Shown piece by piece: positions 8,737 through 18,397 of a DNA stretch of 64,000 nt. The translations under genes and the position numbers were made by a program. The notes below the pieces were generated by a model. It ran no database searches. It saw only the letters and a program-made list of their open reading frames with translations, and was not told the DNA's origin. This stretch comes from an uncultured Thermomicrobiales bacterium (GTDB lineage: Bacteria > Chloroflexota > Chloroflexia > Thermomicrobiales > UBA6265), in NCBI GenBank assembly GCA_902806335.1, contig CADCWG010000146.1:62001-126000 (forward strand). The letters are read 5' to 3'. Position 1 is the stretch's first letter; every line of letters starts with the position of its first letter.

Positions 8737-8884
8737 CGCCCGTCAAGGCGAGGCCTCACCTGACCCGGTCTTCATCGGCCCGGTCCCCGGGATGGAGATC
8801 GACGCCCTCGTCGCGGCCCACGAGCGTCAGGCGGTACCCGCTTGAGACGACCCTCGCCCCGCGCGCGGCGACGAGAGGGCACCC

Positions 8885-10264
8885 ATGCGTTCACTCCTAT
8901 TCGCGACGACTGGGGAGCAGGCCGACGCGATCCGACAGCGCCACGTCTCCGCGACCGCGTTGTTAGACGCGCACCTGGCGCAGATAGCCCGTCACAACCC
9001 GGCCCTGAATGCCATCGTCACCCTCGATGAGGACGGCGCTCGCGCCCGTGCTAAGGAAGCCGACCACGCCATCGCGCGGCGAGAAGCTTGGGGTCCACTC
9101 CACGGGGTGCCGGTCACCATCAAGGACTCCCTGGAGACCGCGGGCATGCGGACGACCGCTGGCCACCCGCCCCTCGGCACCTATGTCCCCGCGCAAGACG
9201 CACCCTGCGTGGCAAGGCTGCGCGCGGCCGGCGCGATCATCCTCGGCAAGACCAACCTGCCCGAACTCTGCATCGGCCCCCAGTCGGACAACCCCCTCTT
9301 CGGGCAGGCGAGCAACCCGTGGGACCCCAGCAGGACACCTGGTGGATCGACCGGTGGCGGAGCGGCCGCCCTCGCCAGCGGGATGACGTCGCTGACGATC
9401 GGCAGCGATGCGGGCGGATCGGTACGCATCCCGGCGCACTACTGCGGCGTGTTCGGCCTGAAGCCGACCGAGCACCGCGTGCCGTTCACGGGCCACATCC
9501 CCGAGCTGCCGGGGGCTCCTCGTGGCCTGCGCCATCTGGCCACGCTCGGTCCTATGGCCCGCTCGATCGACGATCTGGAGCTGGCGCTGAGGCTGATCGC
9601 CGGCCCCGACGGCCACCAGTGGGAGGTGCCGCCGGTTCCCATGGAGCCGGTCCCGAGACCGACTCTTAGCCGTCTTCGCCTTGCCTGGACCGATACCCTC
9701 GGTGGCATCCCCATCTCGGCCGACACGCGCGCCGCCCTTGCCTCGCTGGCGACGAACCTAGCGGCGGCGGGCGCGTTCGTCGAGCAGCGAACGCCCGACG
9801 GCTTCGACTTTGATGCGGTCTGGGATGCGTGCTTTCGGATGTTCGACGCGGAGATCTCACCGTCGTCGCCGCCGGATGTCGCAGCGGAGTGGACGGTGCG
9901 GCGGTACACCGATCTGCTGATGACACGTGATCATCAGATCGCCGTGGTCGAGGCGTTCCTCGGGTCGTGGGACGCCTGGCTGCTCCCGGTCTCGGCCGGT
10001 CCGGCGTTTTCCCACTGTCCTCCCGGCAGTCCCATCCCTGTGGACGGCCAGGCAGAGGAATACTGGAGAGCGACGGCGGGGTTGACCTTTCCGTTCAACC
10101 TGACCGGCCAACCGGTCGTCGCCGTGCCCCTCGCTCGGTCGGCGGACGGGCTCCCGATTGGCCTCCAGGTCGTCGGCCCGCGGTGGTCAGAGCCACGGCT
10201 CCTGGGGATCGCGAGAGCAGTATCCGATCTCATCGCGCCGTTGGGCCCGCCTCCGGGATACTGA
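8885..10264 (+). CDS. Amidase signature family protein
   Basis: A 459-residue enzyme with the Ser-cisSer-Lys catalytic triad of the amidase signature family: Lys80 in GVPVTIKDS, Ser155 in TPGGSTGGGAAAL and Ser179 in GSDAGGSVRIPA. The family hydrolyses amides, and includes GatA of the tRNA-dependent amidotransferase. No gatB or gatC is adjacent, and the length and sequence suggest a free-standing amidase. No signal peptide is seen, so a cytoplasmic location is likely. It lies on the same strand 148 bp after the cupin gene. The natural substrate cannot be told from sequence. Confidence 0.88.
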   Translation: MRSLLFATTGEQADAIRQRHVSATALLDAHLAQIARHNPALNAIVTLDEDGARARAKEADHAIARREAWGPLHGVPVTIKDSLETAGMRTTAGHPPLGTYVPAQDAPCVARLRAAGAIILGKTNLPELCIGPQSDNPLFGQASNPWDPSRTPGGSTGGGAAALASGMTSLTIGSDAGGSVRIPAHYCGVFGLKPTEHRVPFTGHIPELPGAPRGLRHLATLGPMARSIDDLELALRLIAGPDGHQWEVPPVPMEPVPRPTLSRLRLAWTDTLGGIPISADTRAALASLATNLAAAGAFVEQRTPDGFDFDAVWDACFRMFDAEISPSSPPDVAAEWTVRRYTDLLMTRDHQIAVVEAFLGSWDAWLLPVSAGPAFSHCPPGSPIPVDGQAEEYWRATAGLTFPFNLTGQPVVAVPLARSADGLPIGLQVVGPRWSEPRLLGIARAVSDLIAPLGPPPGY

Positions 10265-10662
10265 GCGCACGCCCCGCGTCGCCGTCGATTCACCGAGGCA
10301 ACAGCCCGGGAACCGGAACGCGCCGCCTGGCCGCGACCGGCCACGCGGCGAATGCCCCGCCTGTCCTGGGACGGAGGATTACGGGAGGCGGATCCGTCCC
10401 CCAGGGCGTGCCACCGGAGCGTGCGGGCCAGAAGCTCGGAGGACCTGGCGTCGTCCTATCCCGTTCGCTCCATCGCCGACTCGTCTGTTCGGACGCGTGG
10501 GCAGTCCTGGCCAGAGATGGCCCGGAGTTCCTCCTCCGCTCACCATAGGTCTCATCGCGTCGACCTCCCCGGGCCTTGGTCGGCTCACCGCCACGCCCGA
10601 GATTCGTCGGGATCGCCTGTCCGGACCGGTGCCCTGCCCCCGCGGCCCGTCAACCATGTCCC

Positions 10663-10698
10663 GCCGGGAGGGGCGCGGCATGCCGCGCCCCTCCCGGC
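10663..10698. repeat. Perfect 36-bp palindrome
   Basis: The 18 bases from 10663 to 10680 (GCCGGGAGGGGCGCGGCA) are the exact reverse complement of 10681-10698, with no loop. It could extrude as a cruciform or be bound by a dimer. It lacks a T-tract. Confidence 0.75.
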
Positions 10699-10930
10699 AA
10701 CCCGGCGGCCCTGGCGTCGCCCCGGCCGGGGCACGTCCCCCCGCAGACGAGGCGCGAAAGACCCCGAGACGGTGTTCTCAGCTGACGTCGCCCATAGCCA
10801 CCGAGAGGTCGGCACCATGGTGCGCGGCCGCTCCACCGCGATCGTGCCCGGACAAGGGGTGGAAGGCGACGCCCGGTTCTGGGGCCTGAGGGGCCGACAG
10901 TCCCGCGTCGGACAGTGTCGCGGTCACCGC

Positions 10931-10959
10931 TTGACGGCGTCCGGAGGCGACCCTATGAT
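10931..10959 (+). promoter_or_regulatory. Sigma-70-type promoter of the aldolase/ABC operon
   Basis: TTGACG (10931-10936), a 17-bp spacer and TATGAT (10954-10959): 5 of 6 matches at each hexamer. It faces the aldolase gene at 11103. Confidence 0.65.
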
Positions 10960-11102
10960 CCCGCCCGGTCGTCGACAATCCGAGGGACCTCCGCCAGCCA
11001 GGGCGACCGGGGCACATCGCGCTCGCCCACCTCGCCGGGTCCACGCGCGACCGGACGACCGGTCGGGCGCGGTCAGGGTCCGCAAACGAAACGGAGACCC
11101 TC

Positions 11103-11912
11103 GTGAGCGGCGCATCCCTGCGACTCGGCCGGCTCTTTGACTCCGGCAGCGGCCGGTCGTTCATCGCCGCCATCGACCACGGCATCACCCTCGGCGTGCC
11201 GACGGGTGCCGAGGACGCCGTCGGCGCGGTCGAGCGCGTGGTGGCCTGCGAGCCGGACGCGGTCCTGATCTCCCCCGGCCTGCTCAGCAAGACCGGCGAC
11301 CACTTCGCCCGTCGCGGTGCCCCGTCGCCGATCGTCCGTGCCGACTGGTTCATCGCGACCACGGACCCGCACCTCGCCGGGTACGACGAGCAGTACCGCG
11401 TCCTTGTCTCCCCGACCCACGCCGCGCACCTCGGCGCCGACGCCTTCATCCTCTTCCTGATCCTCGGCCCGGAGCGCGGCGCCCAGTTCGCCGACAACGT
11501 CCGGATCCTGGCGCAGGCGGCCGAGGACGCCCACAAGGTGGGGCTGCCGTTGATCGTGGAGGCGGTGGCCTGGGGCCACCGGGTCCCCGAGCGGCGCAAG
11601 GACGCCGACCTGCTCGCCTTTGGCTGCCGGATGGCCGCCGAGCTCGGCGCCGACGCCGTGAAGACCGAGTGGACCGGCGACGTCGCGAGCATGCGTCAGG
11701 TGGTAGACGGCTGCCCGGTGCCGGTGCTCGTCCTCGGCGGGCCGAAGACCGAAGACCCCAACGCCCTCTACGACGCGACCGAGCAGGCGATGGTCGCCGG
11801 CGCGAAGGGCGTCGTCTACGGCCGCAACGTCTGGCAGGCCGACGACCCGGTCGCGACCAGTCGCCGCCTTCGCGAGATCATCCACAGCGGCCCGGCGCTC
11901 GTCGGCTCCTAG
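11103..11912 (+). CDS. Class I aldolase, DeoC/LsrF/FbaB family
   Basis: A 269-residue TIM-barrel aldolase. The Schiff-base lysine is Lys187 in GADAVKTEWTGD; an early DHG signature (residues 25-27, AAIDHGITLG) and a phosphate-binding end (GAKGVVYGRNVW, about 234-245) match the DeoC/LsrF/FbaB branch. Such enzymes cleave or condense phosphorylated sugars through a lysine imine. The start is GTG with GGAG upstream. As first gene of the transport and FGGY kinase cluster, it probably cleaves the phosphorylated product of the imported sugar. LsrF-like and archaeal-type fructose-bisphosphate aldolase roles are both possible. Confidence 0.82.
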   Translation: MSGASLRLGRLFDSGSGRSFIAAIDHGITLGVPTGAEDAVGAVERVVACEPDAVLISPGLLSKTGDHFARRGAPSPIVRADWFIATTDPHLAGYDEQYRVLVSPTHAAHLGADAFILFLILGPERGAQFADNVRILAQAAEDAHKVGLPLIVEAVAWGHRVPERRKDADLLAFGCRMAAELGADAVKTEWTGDVASMRQVVDGCPVPVLVLGGPKTEDPNALYDATEQAMVAGAKGVVYGRNVWQADDPVATSRRLREIIHSGPALVGS

Positions 11913-12158
11913 TATCTGCCCGTCGGTGCGCCAGACGGCGTGCCGGCCACCGCCATAGACCCCAATCGGGGGCACCCCCACGGTGCCACGCGTGAGACAG
12001 GCGAGTCGGGGCGCAGCGGCGCGTCCCGAGGAAGGCTCGCCCACCCAGTGTTGGGAGTTCGGCTCCGGTTCCCGGACAGACGGTCGTCGGTACGGCCATC
12101 AGGGAATCGCCGGCACGGCAGCCGGCAACGTATTCGCTCCGCGGGAGGAGACAGACGG

Positions 12159-13778
12159 ATGGCAGACGCTCGGATCCACCAGCTCTACCGGGACCTTCGC
12201 GCCGGCGCGATCAGCCGGCGGGACTTCGTGAGGGCGGGCACCGCGCTCGGTGTCTCGTCGACGGCGCTCGGGCTCTTCCTCCGCGCCGAGGCGGTCGCGG
12301 CGCAGGATCCGCCGGCGGGGGTCGGGGCGCCGGTTGTCGCCCAGCCGTGCGGCGACGCCTGCGAGTGGGCCGGACAGGAACTGACCGTCCAGTGCATCGA
12401 CGACTCGGTGAAGCTGCCCTGGGAAGGCGTCCGGGCCGAGTTCGAGGCCGCAACCGGCGCGAAGCTGAACATCATCGCCGACCCGATCGCCGAGGCGTTC
12501 CCGAAGCTGCTCGATGACGCGGTGACCGGTCGCAACGAGATCGACGCGGCGATGATCGGCATGTGGTGGCTCGGCGAGCTGGTCGCCGGCGACTACATCC
12601 GGCCCTACGACGACTTCTACGAGGACACCAGCGGCCGCTTCCCCAAGTTCGACTTCGAGGCCGACCTGCCCGGGATCCAGGCCCTCCACCTCTACAACGG
12701 CCAGAAGTTCGTGGTCCCCTACGACTGCGATGGCCAGGTCCTCTACTACCGCCGCGACCTGCTCGAGGACCCGGCCCACCAGCAGGCGTTCCAGGCCGAG
12801 TACGGCCGCCCGCTGGCCGTCCCCCAGACCTGGGAAGAGCTGCGCGACATCGCCAAGTACTTCACCGGCAAGCCGCTCGGCGGCGACGCCGAGACCGGCC
12901 ACGGCATCTCGATGCACCTCAAGGTCGGCGGCCAGGGCATGTTCCACTTCATGTCCCTCTCCGCCCCCTTCGTGATCGGCCCCGAGAACCCGAAGCTGTA
13001 CTGGTTCGACCCCGAGAACATGGACCCGCTCGTCGAGAGCGAGGGCCACCGCCGGGCGATGGCGCTCTACCTCGAGCTCGTCCAGTACGGCCCGCAGGCG
13101 ATGCTCGCCTGGGCGCTCGGCGAGGCGTGGGACTACTTCCTCCGCGGGAACGCGGTCTTCACCTACAGCTGGGGCGACGTCGCGGCGCTCGCCGTCGAGC
13201 GCAACTCCTTCGTCAAGGGCAAGGTCGGCACGTCCCAGCTCCCGGGCACGATGGCCTACGTCGATCCCAAGCTCGGCCAGGAGTACCCGGTCCAGACGCC
13301 GAACCTGGTCGGCAACACCACCGGCGGCTCGTGGGCGCCGGTGATCATGAAGGGGTCCGACCAGCCCGAACTGGCCTACTACTTCTGCGCCCTGCTCGCG
13401 ACCGAGCCGAAGGAGCGGTACTTCGCCGCCGTCGGCACCGACGGCGTGGACCCGGGCAAGACCTACCAGATCCTGCCGCCCGAGGGCACCGGCAACGTCG
13501 AGGACTACCTCGCCCAGGGGTGGGTCGCCCAGGACGCGCAGGAGTACACCAAGGCCTACTTCGACAACTACCAGAACCCCAACCAGCTGCCGTTCCTGCG
13601 CATCCCCGGCACGTTCGAGTACTGGACGGCGATGGACGTCCGCCTCTCCGAGGCGGTCACCAACGCCGCGTCCCCGGAGGAGGCCCTGGCCTCGATGGCG
13701 CAGGACTTCCGCGACATCAACGACCGCCTCGGCGTCGCGGAGCAACTCGAGATCTACAAGGCCTCGCTCGGCCTCTAG
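12159..13778 (+). CDS. Tat-exported CUT1 sugar ABC transporter solute-binding protein
   Basis: A 539-residue extracellular binding protein of solute-binding family 1. The N-terminus has a twin-arginine signal: AISRRDFVRAGTALGVSS at about residues 17-34, then an Ala-rich stretch and likely cleavage near AVAAQD. Lobe motifs such as LYYRRDLLEDPAHQQAF and TWEELRDIAKYFTG are typical of maltose-type binding proteins, though this one is longer than the usual 400-450 residues. ATG at 12159 is chosen because GGGAGGAGA lies just before it and the Tat signal starts there; the open frame runs further upstream without domain support. It lies in an operon with two permeases and two FGGY kinases. The ligand is unknown. 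Confidence 0.9.
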   Translation: MADARIHQLYRDLRAGAISRRDFVRAGTALGVSSTALGLFLRAEAVAAQDPPAGVGAPVVAQPCGDACEWAGQELTVQCIDDSVKLPWEGVRAEFEAATGAKLNIIADPIAEAFPKLLDDAVTGRNEIDAAMIGMWWLGELVAGDYIRPYDDFYEDTSGRFPKFDFEADLPGIQALHLYNGQKFVVPYDCDGQVLYYRRDLLEDPAHQQAFQAEYGRPLAVPQTWEELRDIAKYFTGKPLGGDAETGHGISMHLKVGGQGMFHFMSLSAPFVIGPENPKLYWFDPENMDPLVESEGHRRAMALYLELVQYGPQAMLAWALGEAWDYFLRGNAVFTYSWGDVAALAVERNSFVKGKVGTSQLPGTMAYVDPKLGQEYPVQTPNLVGNTTGGSWAPVIMKGSDQPELAYYFCALLATEPKERYFAAVGTDGVDPGKTYQILPPEGTGNVEDYLAQGWVAQDAQEYTKAYFDNYQNPNQLPFLRIPGTFEYWTAMDVRLSEAVTNAASPEEALASMAQDFRDINDRLGVAEQLEIYKASLGL

Positions 13779-13808
13779 GCTGTGGCTTTGCTCCGGCGAG
13801 CGCGTCGT

Positions 13809-13847
13809 CGGGGTGGCGGGGCCGGTCGTCCCGGCCCCGCCACCCCG
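13809..13847 (+). other. Stem-loop between binding-protein and permease genes
   Basis: A perfect 17-bp stem (13809-13825 with 13831-13847) and a 5-nt loop TCGTC lie 31 bp after the binding-protein stop. No T-tract follows, and the permeases are clearly in the same cluster, so it more likely stabilises the upstream mRNA or causes partial termination. Confidence 0.7.
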
Positions 13848-13913
13848 CCTTCCTGATCGCCCCACCCCTCCACCTGCCCGCGGCGCCACCGGTCCCGACC
13901 GTCAGGAGCAGCG

Positions 13914-15503
13914 ATGGCTCAGTCCCAGACGACCGGCCCCGTCCAGCCGGTTCGGGCCCGGCTCCAGCCGGCCGGATCGGCGCCGCTGGCGCGCCCCGAC
14001 GTCTCGCCGCGGGCGATGGTCTCGCCGGCCGCGGTGCTGGTCGCGCTGGCCCTCGGCGGGGTGCTCGCCTACGGCCTGCCGGCCGTCGACCTGACGACCG
14101 GCGCCGACCTTGGCCTCGGCGCCGTCTCCGACCGGCTGACACTGGGCGGCGACGGCTGGGTCACGACGCTGAGCTGGTTCGGCGCGATCGTCGCGGCGGT
14201 GGCGGCCTTCGCCTTCCCCCGCAGCGAGCGGTTCATCCAGGCGATCGCGGTCTCGGCCGGCTCGCTGGTGGCGATGGCCGTCCCGTACTTCGTCTGGTCC
14301 CACCTCAGCCTGGTCGACGACGAGGCCGCCGGGCTCGGGCTCGGGCTGGCGCTGGCCTGGGCGTGCTTCGGCGTGGCGGCGGCCATGCCCTGGCTCGGCC
14401 TCTTCGCCTGGGACCGGACGCGACCGGCGCTCGGGCGCGACTGGTCGAAGTGGATCTTCCTCCTCCCGGCCGTCGCCTGGGTCTTCCTCCTGACGATCTT
14501 CCCGCTGCTCTACGCCCTCACGACGAGCCGCTACGCCTTCCGCAACGGCCGGATCAGCCGCTCGGTCGGCTGGGAGAACTACCGCCGCCTGTTCGCGGAG
14601 GACGTATCGGCCGGTGCCCTCGGCGGCGCCGTCGTGGTTGCCGGGATAGCCGCCGCGGTCGCGGTCGCCCTCGGTGTCGGCTGGACACTGCTCAACGAGC
14701 GGGCGGTCACCCGGCGCGACGTCGCCCGGGCGGCCCACCTCGTTCCCCTCGTCGCCGTGCCGGCGGTGCTCGTCTACCTGGCCCAGACGGTGCTGCGTGA
14801 CCCGCTCGGCCCGCAGCTGGTGATCACCTTCATCTTCGTCGCCGGCGCGGTCGGCACCCAGATGCTCCTCGGGTTCCTGATCGCCCTGGTGCTCAACCGC
14901 GAGCTCCGGGGCCGCGGGGTCCTGCGGGCGGTCATGACACTGCCGCTCTTCGCGACGCCGATCGCGCTCGGCTACCTCGCCCGGTCGATCTTCTACGAGG
15001 AGGGCGGTCCGATCAACGCGGGGCTGGGCAGCCTCGGGCTCGGCCAGCCGCCCTGGCTCTCGGACCCCCAGTGGGCCCGCCTGGCAACGATCATCGTCGA
15101 CGTCTGGCAGTGGACCCCGTTCGTCTTCATTATCGCGCTGGCCGGGCTCCAGGGCCTCTCCCAGGAGGTGATCGAGGCGGCTGAGGTCGACGGCGCCACC
15201 GGCTGGCAGGTCCTGCGCTCGATCACGCTGCCGCTGATGGCCCCGATCCTGTGGCTCATCTTCCTGCTGCGGGCGATCGACTCCTTCAAGGTGTTCGACA
15301 TCCCGTCCGGCCTGACCCTCGGCGGGCCGGGACGGGCCACGGAGTACTACTCCCTCTTCAACTACCGGACCGCCCGGAAGTTCTTCAGCTACGGGGAGGC
15401 GGCGGCGCAGGCGTTCCTGCTGCTGTTCGTGGTGATGGTCCTCGTCTCGCTGCTCTGGGGTCGGATCAAGCACGTCTACGAGGACGAGGGGGTCCGCGCA
15501 TGA
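13914..15503 (+). CDS. CUT1 sugar ABC transporter permease, enlarged (MalF-like)
   Basis: A 529-residue membrane protein. The C-terminal half holds the binding-protein-dependent permease domain with the EAA loop [20 protein letters not shown] (about residues 419-438), which contacts the ATPase. Ordinary CUT1 permeases are near 300 residues; here about 180 extra N-terminal residues contain three or four additional hydrophobic segments, giving a size like E. coli MalF. The coding end overlaps the next gene by 4 bp (ATGA), implying translational coupling. No ATPase gene is in the cluster, so a shared MsmK/UgpC-type ATPase elsewhere must energise it. Confidence 0.9.
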   Translation: MAQSQTTGPVQPVRARLQPAGSAPLARPDVSPRAMVSPAAVLVALALGGVLAYGLPAVDLTTGADLGLGAVSDRLTLGGDGWVTTLSWFGAIVAAVAAFAFPRSERFIQAIAVSAGSLVAMAVPYFVWSHLSLVDDEAAGLGLGLALAWACFGVAAAMPWLGLFAWDRTRPALGRDWSKWIFLLPAVAWVFLLTIFPLLYALTTSRYAFRNGRISRSVGWENYRRLFAEDVSAGALGGAVVVAGIAAAVAVALGVGWTLLNERAVTRRDVARAAHLVPLVAVPAVLVYLAQTVLRDPLGPQLVITFIFVAGAVGTQMLLGFLIALVLNRELRGRGVLRAVMTLPLFATPIALGYLARSIFYEEGGPINAGLGSLGLGQPPWLSDPQWARLATIIVDVWQWTPFVFIIALAGLQGLSQEVIEAAEVDGATGWQVLRSITLPLMAPILWLIFLLRAIDSFKVFDIPSGLTLGGPGRATEYYSLFNYRTARKFFSYGEAAAQAFLLLFVVMVLVSLLWGRIKHVYEDEGVRA

Positions 15504-16408
15504 CCGCGAGCACCGTCCCGACCCGCGCCGCGGGCGTCGCACCGCGGCCGTCCGCCGGGCGCCGCCGTGGGCGAGGGCGCCACCTGCTGGGGACGGCGTT
15601 CATCCTGCTCGTGGTCGCGCTGCTGCTGGTCTGGACGCTCTTCCCCTTCTACTGGGCGTTCATCAGCTCGATCAAGAACCCGGCCGACAACTACGGCAAC
15701 AACTGGCTGCCGTGGGTCTCCTTCGAGCCGACCCTCAAGCCGTGGCGGGACCTCTGGGGGATCCGCGAGATCCGCGACGCGATGGTCAACAGCACCGTGA
15801 TCTCGGTCGGCGCCGCGACGATCGCCCTGCTGCTGGGGACGCTGGCCGCCTACGGGATCGCGCGGTTCCGGTTCTTCCGACCCCAGAACGGGAGCCTGAC
15901 GACCTGGTTCCTCTCCCAGCGCGTCCTGCCGCCCGTGATCTTCGTCACGCCCTACTTCCTGATCCTGGTCAAGCTCGACCTGATCGACAGCGTCTGGGCG
16001 CTGATGCTGCTCAACGCGACGTTCAACCTGCCGTTCCCGGTGATCATCCTGACCCAGATGTTCCGCGAGATCCCCGTCGAGCTCGAGGAGGCGGCCCAGG
16101 TCGACGGCGCGAGCCGGCTGGCGATCTTCGCCCGGATCGCCCTCCCGCTGGTGCTGCCGGGGCTGGTCGTGAGCTGGATCCTCTGCCTGGCGTTCAGCTG
16201 GAACGAGTTCCTGTTCGGCTTCGCGATGACCCAGGAGGCGGCGCGACCGATCCCGGTCTTCCTGGCCGGCGGCGACCAGACCCGTGGCGTCGACTTCCAG
16301 GCGATCGGCACCCGGATGTTGCTCGCCGCGTCGGTCCCGCTGATCGCGGCGATGCTTGTCCAGCGCTACATCGTCCGTGGGCTCTCGCTGGGGGCGGTCA
16401 AGGGATGA
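15500..16408 (+). CDS. CUT1 sugar ABC transporter permease (MalG-like)
   Basis: A 302-residue inner-membrane permease, standard in length. Six hydrophobic segments are visible; the first is at about residues 33-55. The EAA loop [20 protein letters not shown] sits at about residues 192-211 and matches the MalG-type consensus. The ATG overlaps the TGA of the preceding permease, so the two are translated together and should form the heterodimeric channel. The first 30 residues are basic and cytoplasmic. It is followed by two FGGY kinase genes. Confidence 0.9.
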   Translation: MTASTVPTRAAGVAPRPSAGRRRGRGRHLLGTAFILLVVALLLVWTLFPFYWAFISSIKNPADNYGNNWLPWVSFEPTLKPWRDLWGIREIRDAMVNSTVISVGAATIALLLGTLAAYGIARFRFFRPQNGSLTTWFLSQRVLPPVIFVTPYFLILVKLDLIDSVWALMLLNATFNLPFPVIILTQMFREIPVELEEAAQVDGASRLAIFARIALPLVLPGLVVSWILCLAFSWNEFLFGFAMTQEAARPIPVFLAGGDQTRGVDFQAIGTRMLLAASVPLIAAMLVQRYIVRGLSLGAVKG

Positions 16409-16501
16409 CGCGCCGCCTCGGTTCCACGCCGGGCCGGGAGGTGCGCCTCGCGCCGCCCCACGTCGTCACGACGGCCGGTCGGACCCCGTGAGCATGGGCC
16501 G

Positions 16502-18121
16502 GTGACCCTCCTCGTCGGCCTCGACGTCGGCACCACCAGCGTCAAGGCGTGCGTCTACCGCCCGGACGGCACGGCGGTCGCCGGGTCGGCCGTGCCGACC
16601 CCCACCCACCACCCCCGGCCGGGCTGGGCGCACCACGAACCGGACGAGCTGTGGGGAGGCGCCGTCGCCGCGCTGCGGGGCGCGCTCGGTCAGCTCGCGC
16701 CCGGCCAGGCGGCCGAGATCGCCGGCGTCGCGGTCGCGAGCATGGGCGAGGCCGGCGTCCCGCTCGACGAGCGGGGGCGGCCGACCCACGCCGTGATCGC
16801 CTGGTACGACACGCGGTCCCAACCTCAGGCCGACGTTCTCGCCGCCCGCTTCGGCCACGACGCCCTCTTCGCGACGACCGGCCTGTCGCTGCAGCCGATC
16901 TGGAGCCTGCTCAAGCTGCTCTGGCTCAAGGACCAGGAGCCCGAGGCCTTCGCCCGGACCCGGCGCTGGCTCAACGTGGCCGACTACATCGCGTTCCGGC
17001 TCTGCGGCGTGGCCGCGACCGACCCCTCGCTGGCCTCCCGGACCCACGCGCTCGACCTCCGGGCGCGGCGGTGGGACGAGGGACTGCTGGGCGAGGTCGG
17101 CATCAGGTCGGGCACCTTCGCGCCGCTGGTCCAGAGCGGGACGGCGCTCGACACCGTCACGCCCGCCGCCGCCGCCGCGACCGGCCTGCCGCTCGGGGCC
17201 CGGGTGGCGGCCGGCGGCCACGACCACGTCTGCGGCGCGCTCGCGGTTGGGGTCACCGAGCCGGGCGAGATGCTCAACTCGCTGGGCACCGCCGAGGCGA
17301 TCTTCCTTCCCCTCGAGGCCCCGCTCGCCGACCCGGTGATGGGCGCCCAGGGGTACACCCAGGGGGCGCACGTCGTCCCCGACCGCTCCTACGTCTTCGG
17401 CGGGCAGTACACCACCGGGGCGGCGGTGGACTGGCTGCGCGACGTCGTCGGGCGCGAGCGGCCCTACGGCGACCTGATCGCCGAGGCGGAAGCGATGCCG
17501 CCGGGCAGCCTCGGGGTCGGGTTCCTCCCCTACCTGCGGATCGCCGCGCCGCCGCACAACGACCCGCGGGCCCGCGCCGCCTTCGTCGGCCTGACCGCCG
17601 ACACGCCGCGCGGCGCGATGGTCCGCGCGGTCTTCGAAGGGCTGGCCTTCGAGTCCCGCGCGTCGCTGGAGCCGCTCTTCGCCCATACCGGCCTCGACCG
17701 CCTGGCCCGCATCGTCGCCATCGGCGGCGGCACGCGGAACCGCCTCCTGATGCGGATCAAGGCGACGGTCCAGCAGCAGCCGTCGACGGTGGCGAACGTC
17801 GCCGAGGCGACCACGCTCGGCGCGGCGATGCTGGCGGGGCTCGGCGCCGGCGTCTATCGGGATGTGCCCGACGCGCTCGGCGCCCTCCGCTACGAGACGG
17901 TCGAGGTCCCGCCCGTCGAGGCGTGGGTGCCGCTCTACGACGCCATCTACGACCGGGCCTACCGGCGGATCTACCCGGCGCTGCGGGACCTGCACCACGC
18001 CCTCGGCGACCTGCAGGACGATCTCGCGGCCGGCGCGCTCGCCGTCGGAAACGGGCCGCCACCGGACGCGGCGGTCGAGCCGGCGGCCAACAGAGGGGTC
18101 ACGGTGGGACGACCGGCGTGA
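16502..18121 (+). CDS. FGGY-family carbohydrate kinase (first of two)
   Basis: A 539-residue sugar kinase of the FGGY family, which phosphorylates sugars or polyols with ATP. The N-terminal phosphate-1 motif is LLVGLDVGTTSVKACVY (residues 3-19), a second signature is AVASMGEAGVPL near residue 80, and the C-terminal nucleotide-binding region has IVAIGGGTRNRLLMRIKA near residue 405. The ASMGEAG motif differs from the GQMHG of true xylulokinases, so its substrate probably differs from that of the next gene. GTG start is supported by homology. The C-terminal 25 residues are low-complexity. It likely acts on the sugar imported by the preceding transporter. Confidence 0.88.
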   Translation: MTLLVGLDVGTTSVKACVYRPDGTAVAGSAVPTPTHHPRPGWAHHEPDELWGGAVAALRGALGQLAPGQAAEIAGVAVASMGEAGVPLDERGRPTHAVIAWYDTRSQPQADVLAARFGHDALFATTGLSLQPIWSLLKLLWLKDQEPEAFARTRRWLNVADYIAFRLCGVAATDPSLASRTHALDLRARRWDEGLLGEVGIRSGTFAPLVQSGTALDTVTPAAAAATGLPLGARVAAGGHDHVCGALAVGVTEPGEMLNSLGTAEAIFLPLEAPLADPVMGAQGYTQGAHVVPDRSYVFGGQYTTGAAVDWLRDVVGRERPYGDLIAEAEAMPPGSLGVGFLPYLRIAAPPHNDPRARAAFVGLTADTPRGAMVRAVFEGLAFESRASLEPLFAHTGLDRLARIVAIGGGTRNRLLMRIKATVQQQPSTVANVAEATTLGAAMLAGLGAGVYRDVPDALGALRYETVEVPPVEAWVPLYDAIYDRAYRRIYPALRDLHHALGDLQDDLAAGALAVGNGPPPDAAVEPAANRGVTVGRPA

Positions 18122-18397
18122 GCCCCCGGTTCCCGGTGATCGCCCGTCGCGCGGAAGCGGCCGAGCGGCACGGCGACGACCGGATACGCCGCTGACCCCG
18201 GGCCGCGGTCGAAGGACCGCCGCCGAGGTCTCGGATCCTCCGGGTGCCAGACCAGCCGCGTCGGGGTCATGGCCGGCTCATCGGCGGGCTACACTCCGTG
18301 CGCCGTGTGCCTGTCCTCCAACGGCCGAGGGCCGAGGGCACCGGCGCCACGAGCCCCCGCCGACGCCGTTCCCGCGCCCTCGTCTGGATGGCCCCCG

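Larger units (their letters stand above)
10265..11102. other. Long intergenic region upstream of the carbohydrate operon
   Basis: Over 800 bases with no gene I can support; the frames that cross it are Arg/Pro-rich shadows. It holds a perfect 36-bp palindrome (10663-10698) and a near-consensus promoter (10931-10959), which leaves a leader of about 137 nt before the aldolase gene. Confidence 0.5.

Noticed and set aside
10352-11140. Open frames in the long gap before the aldolase gene
   Set aside because: They cross a perfect 36-bp palindrome and a near-consensus promoter, lack Shine-Dalgarno sites and have unnatural Arg/Pro/Ser composition.
13809-13847. Rho-independent terminator
   Set aside because: No T-tract, and the permease genes downstream clearly belong to the same cluster with no other promoter visible.
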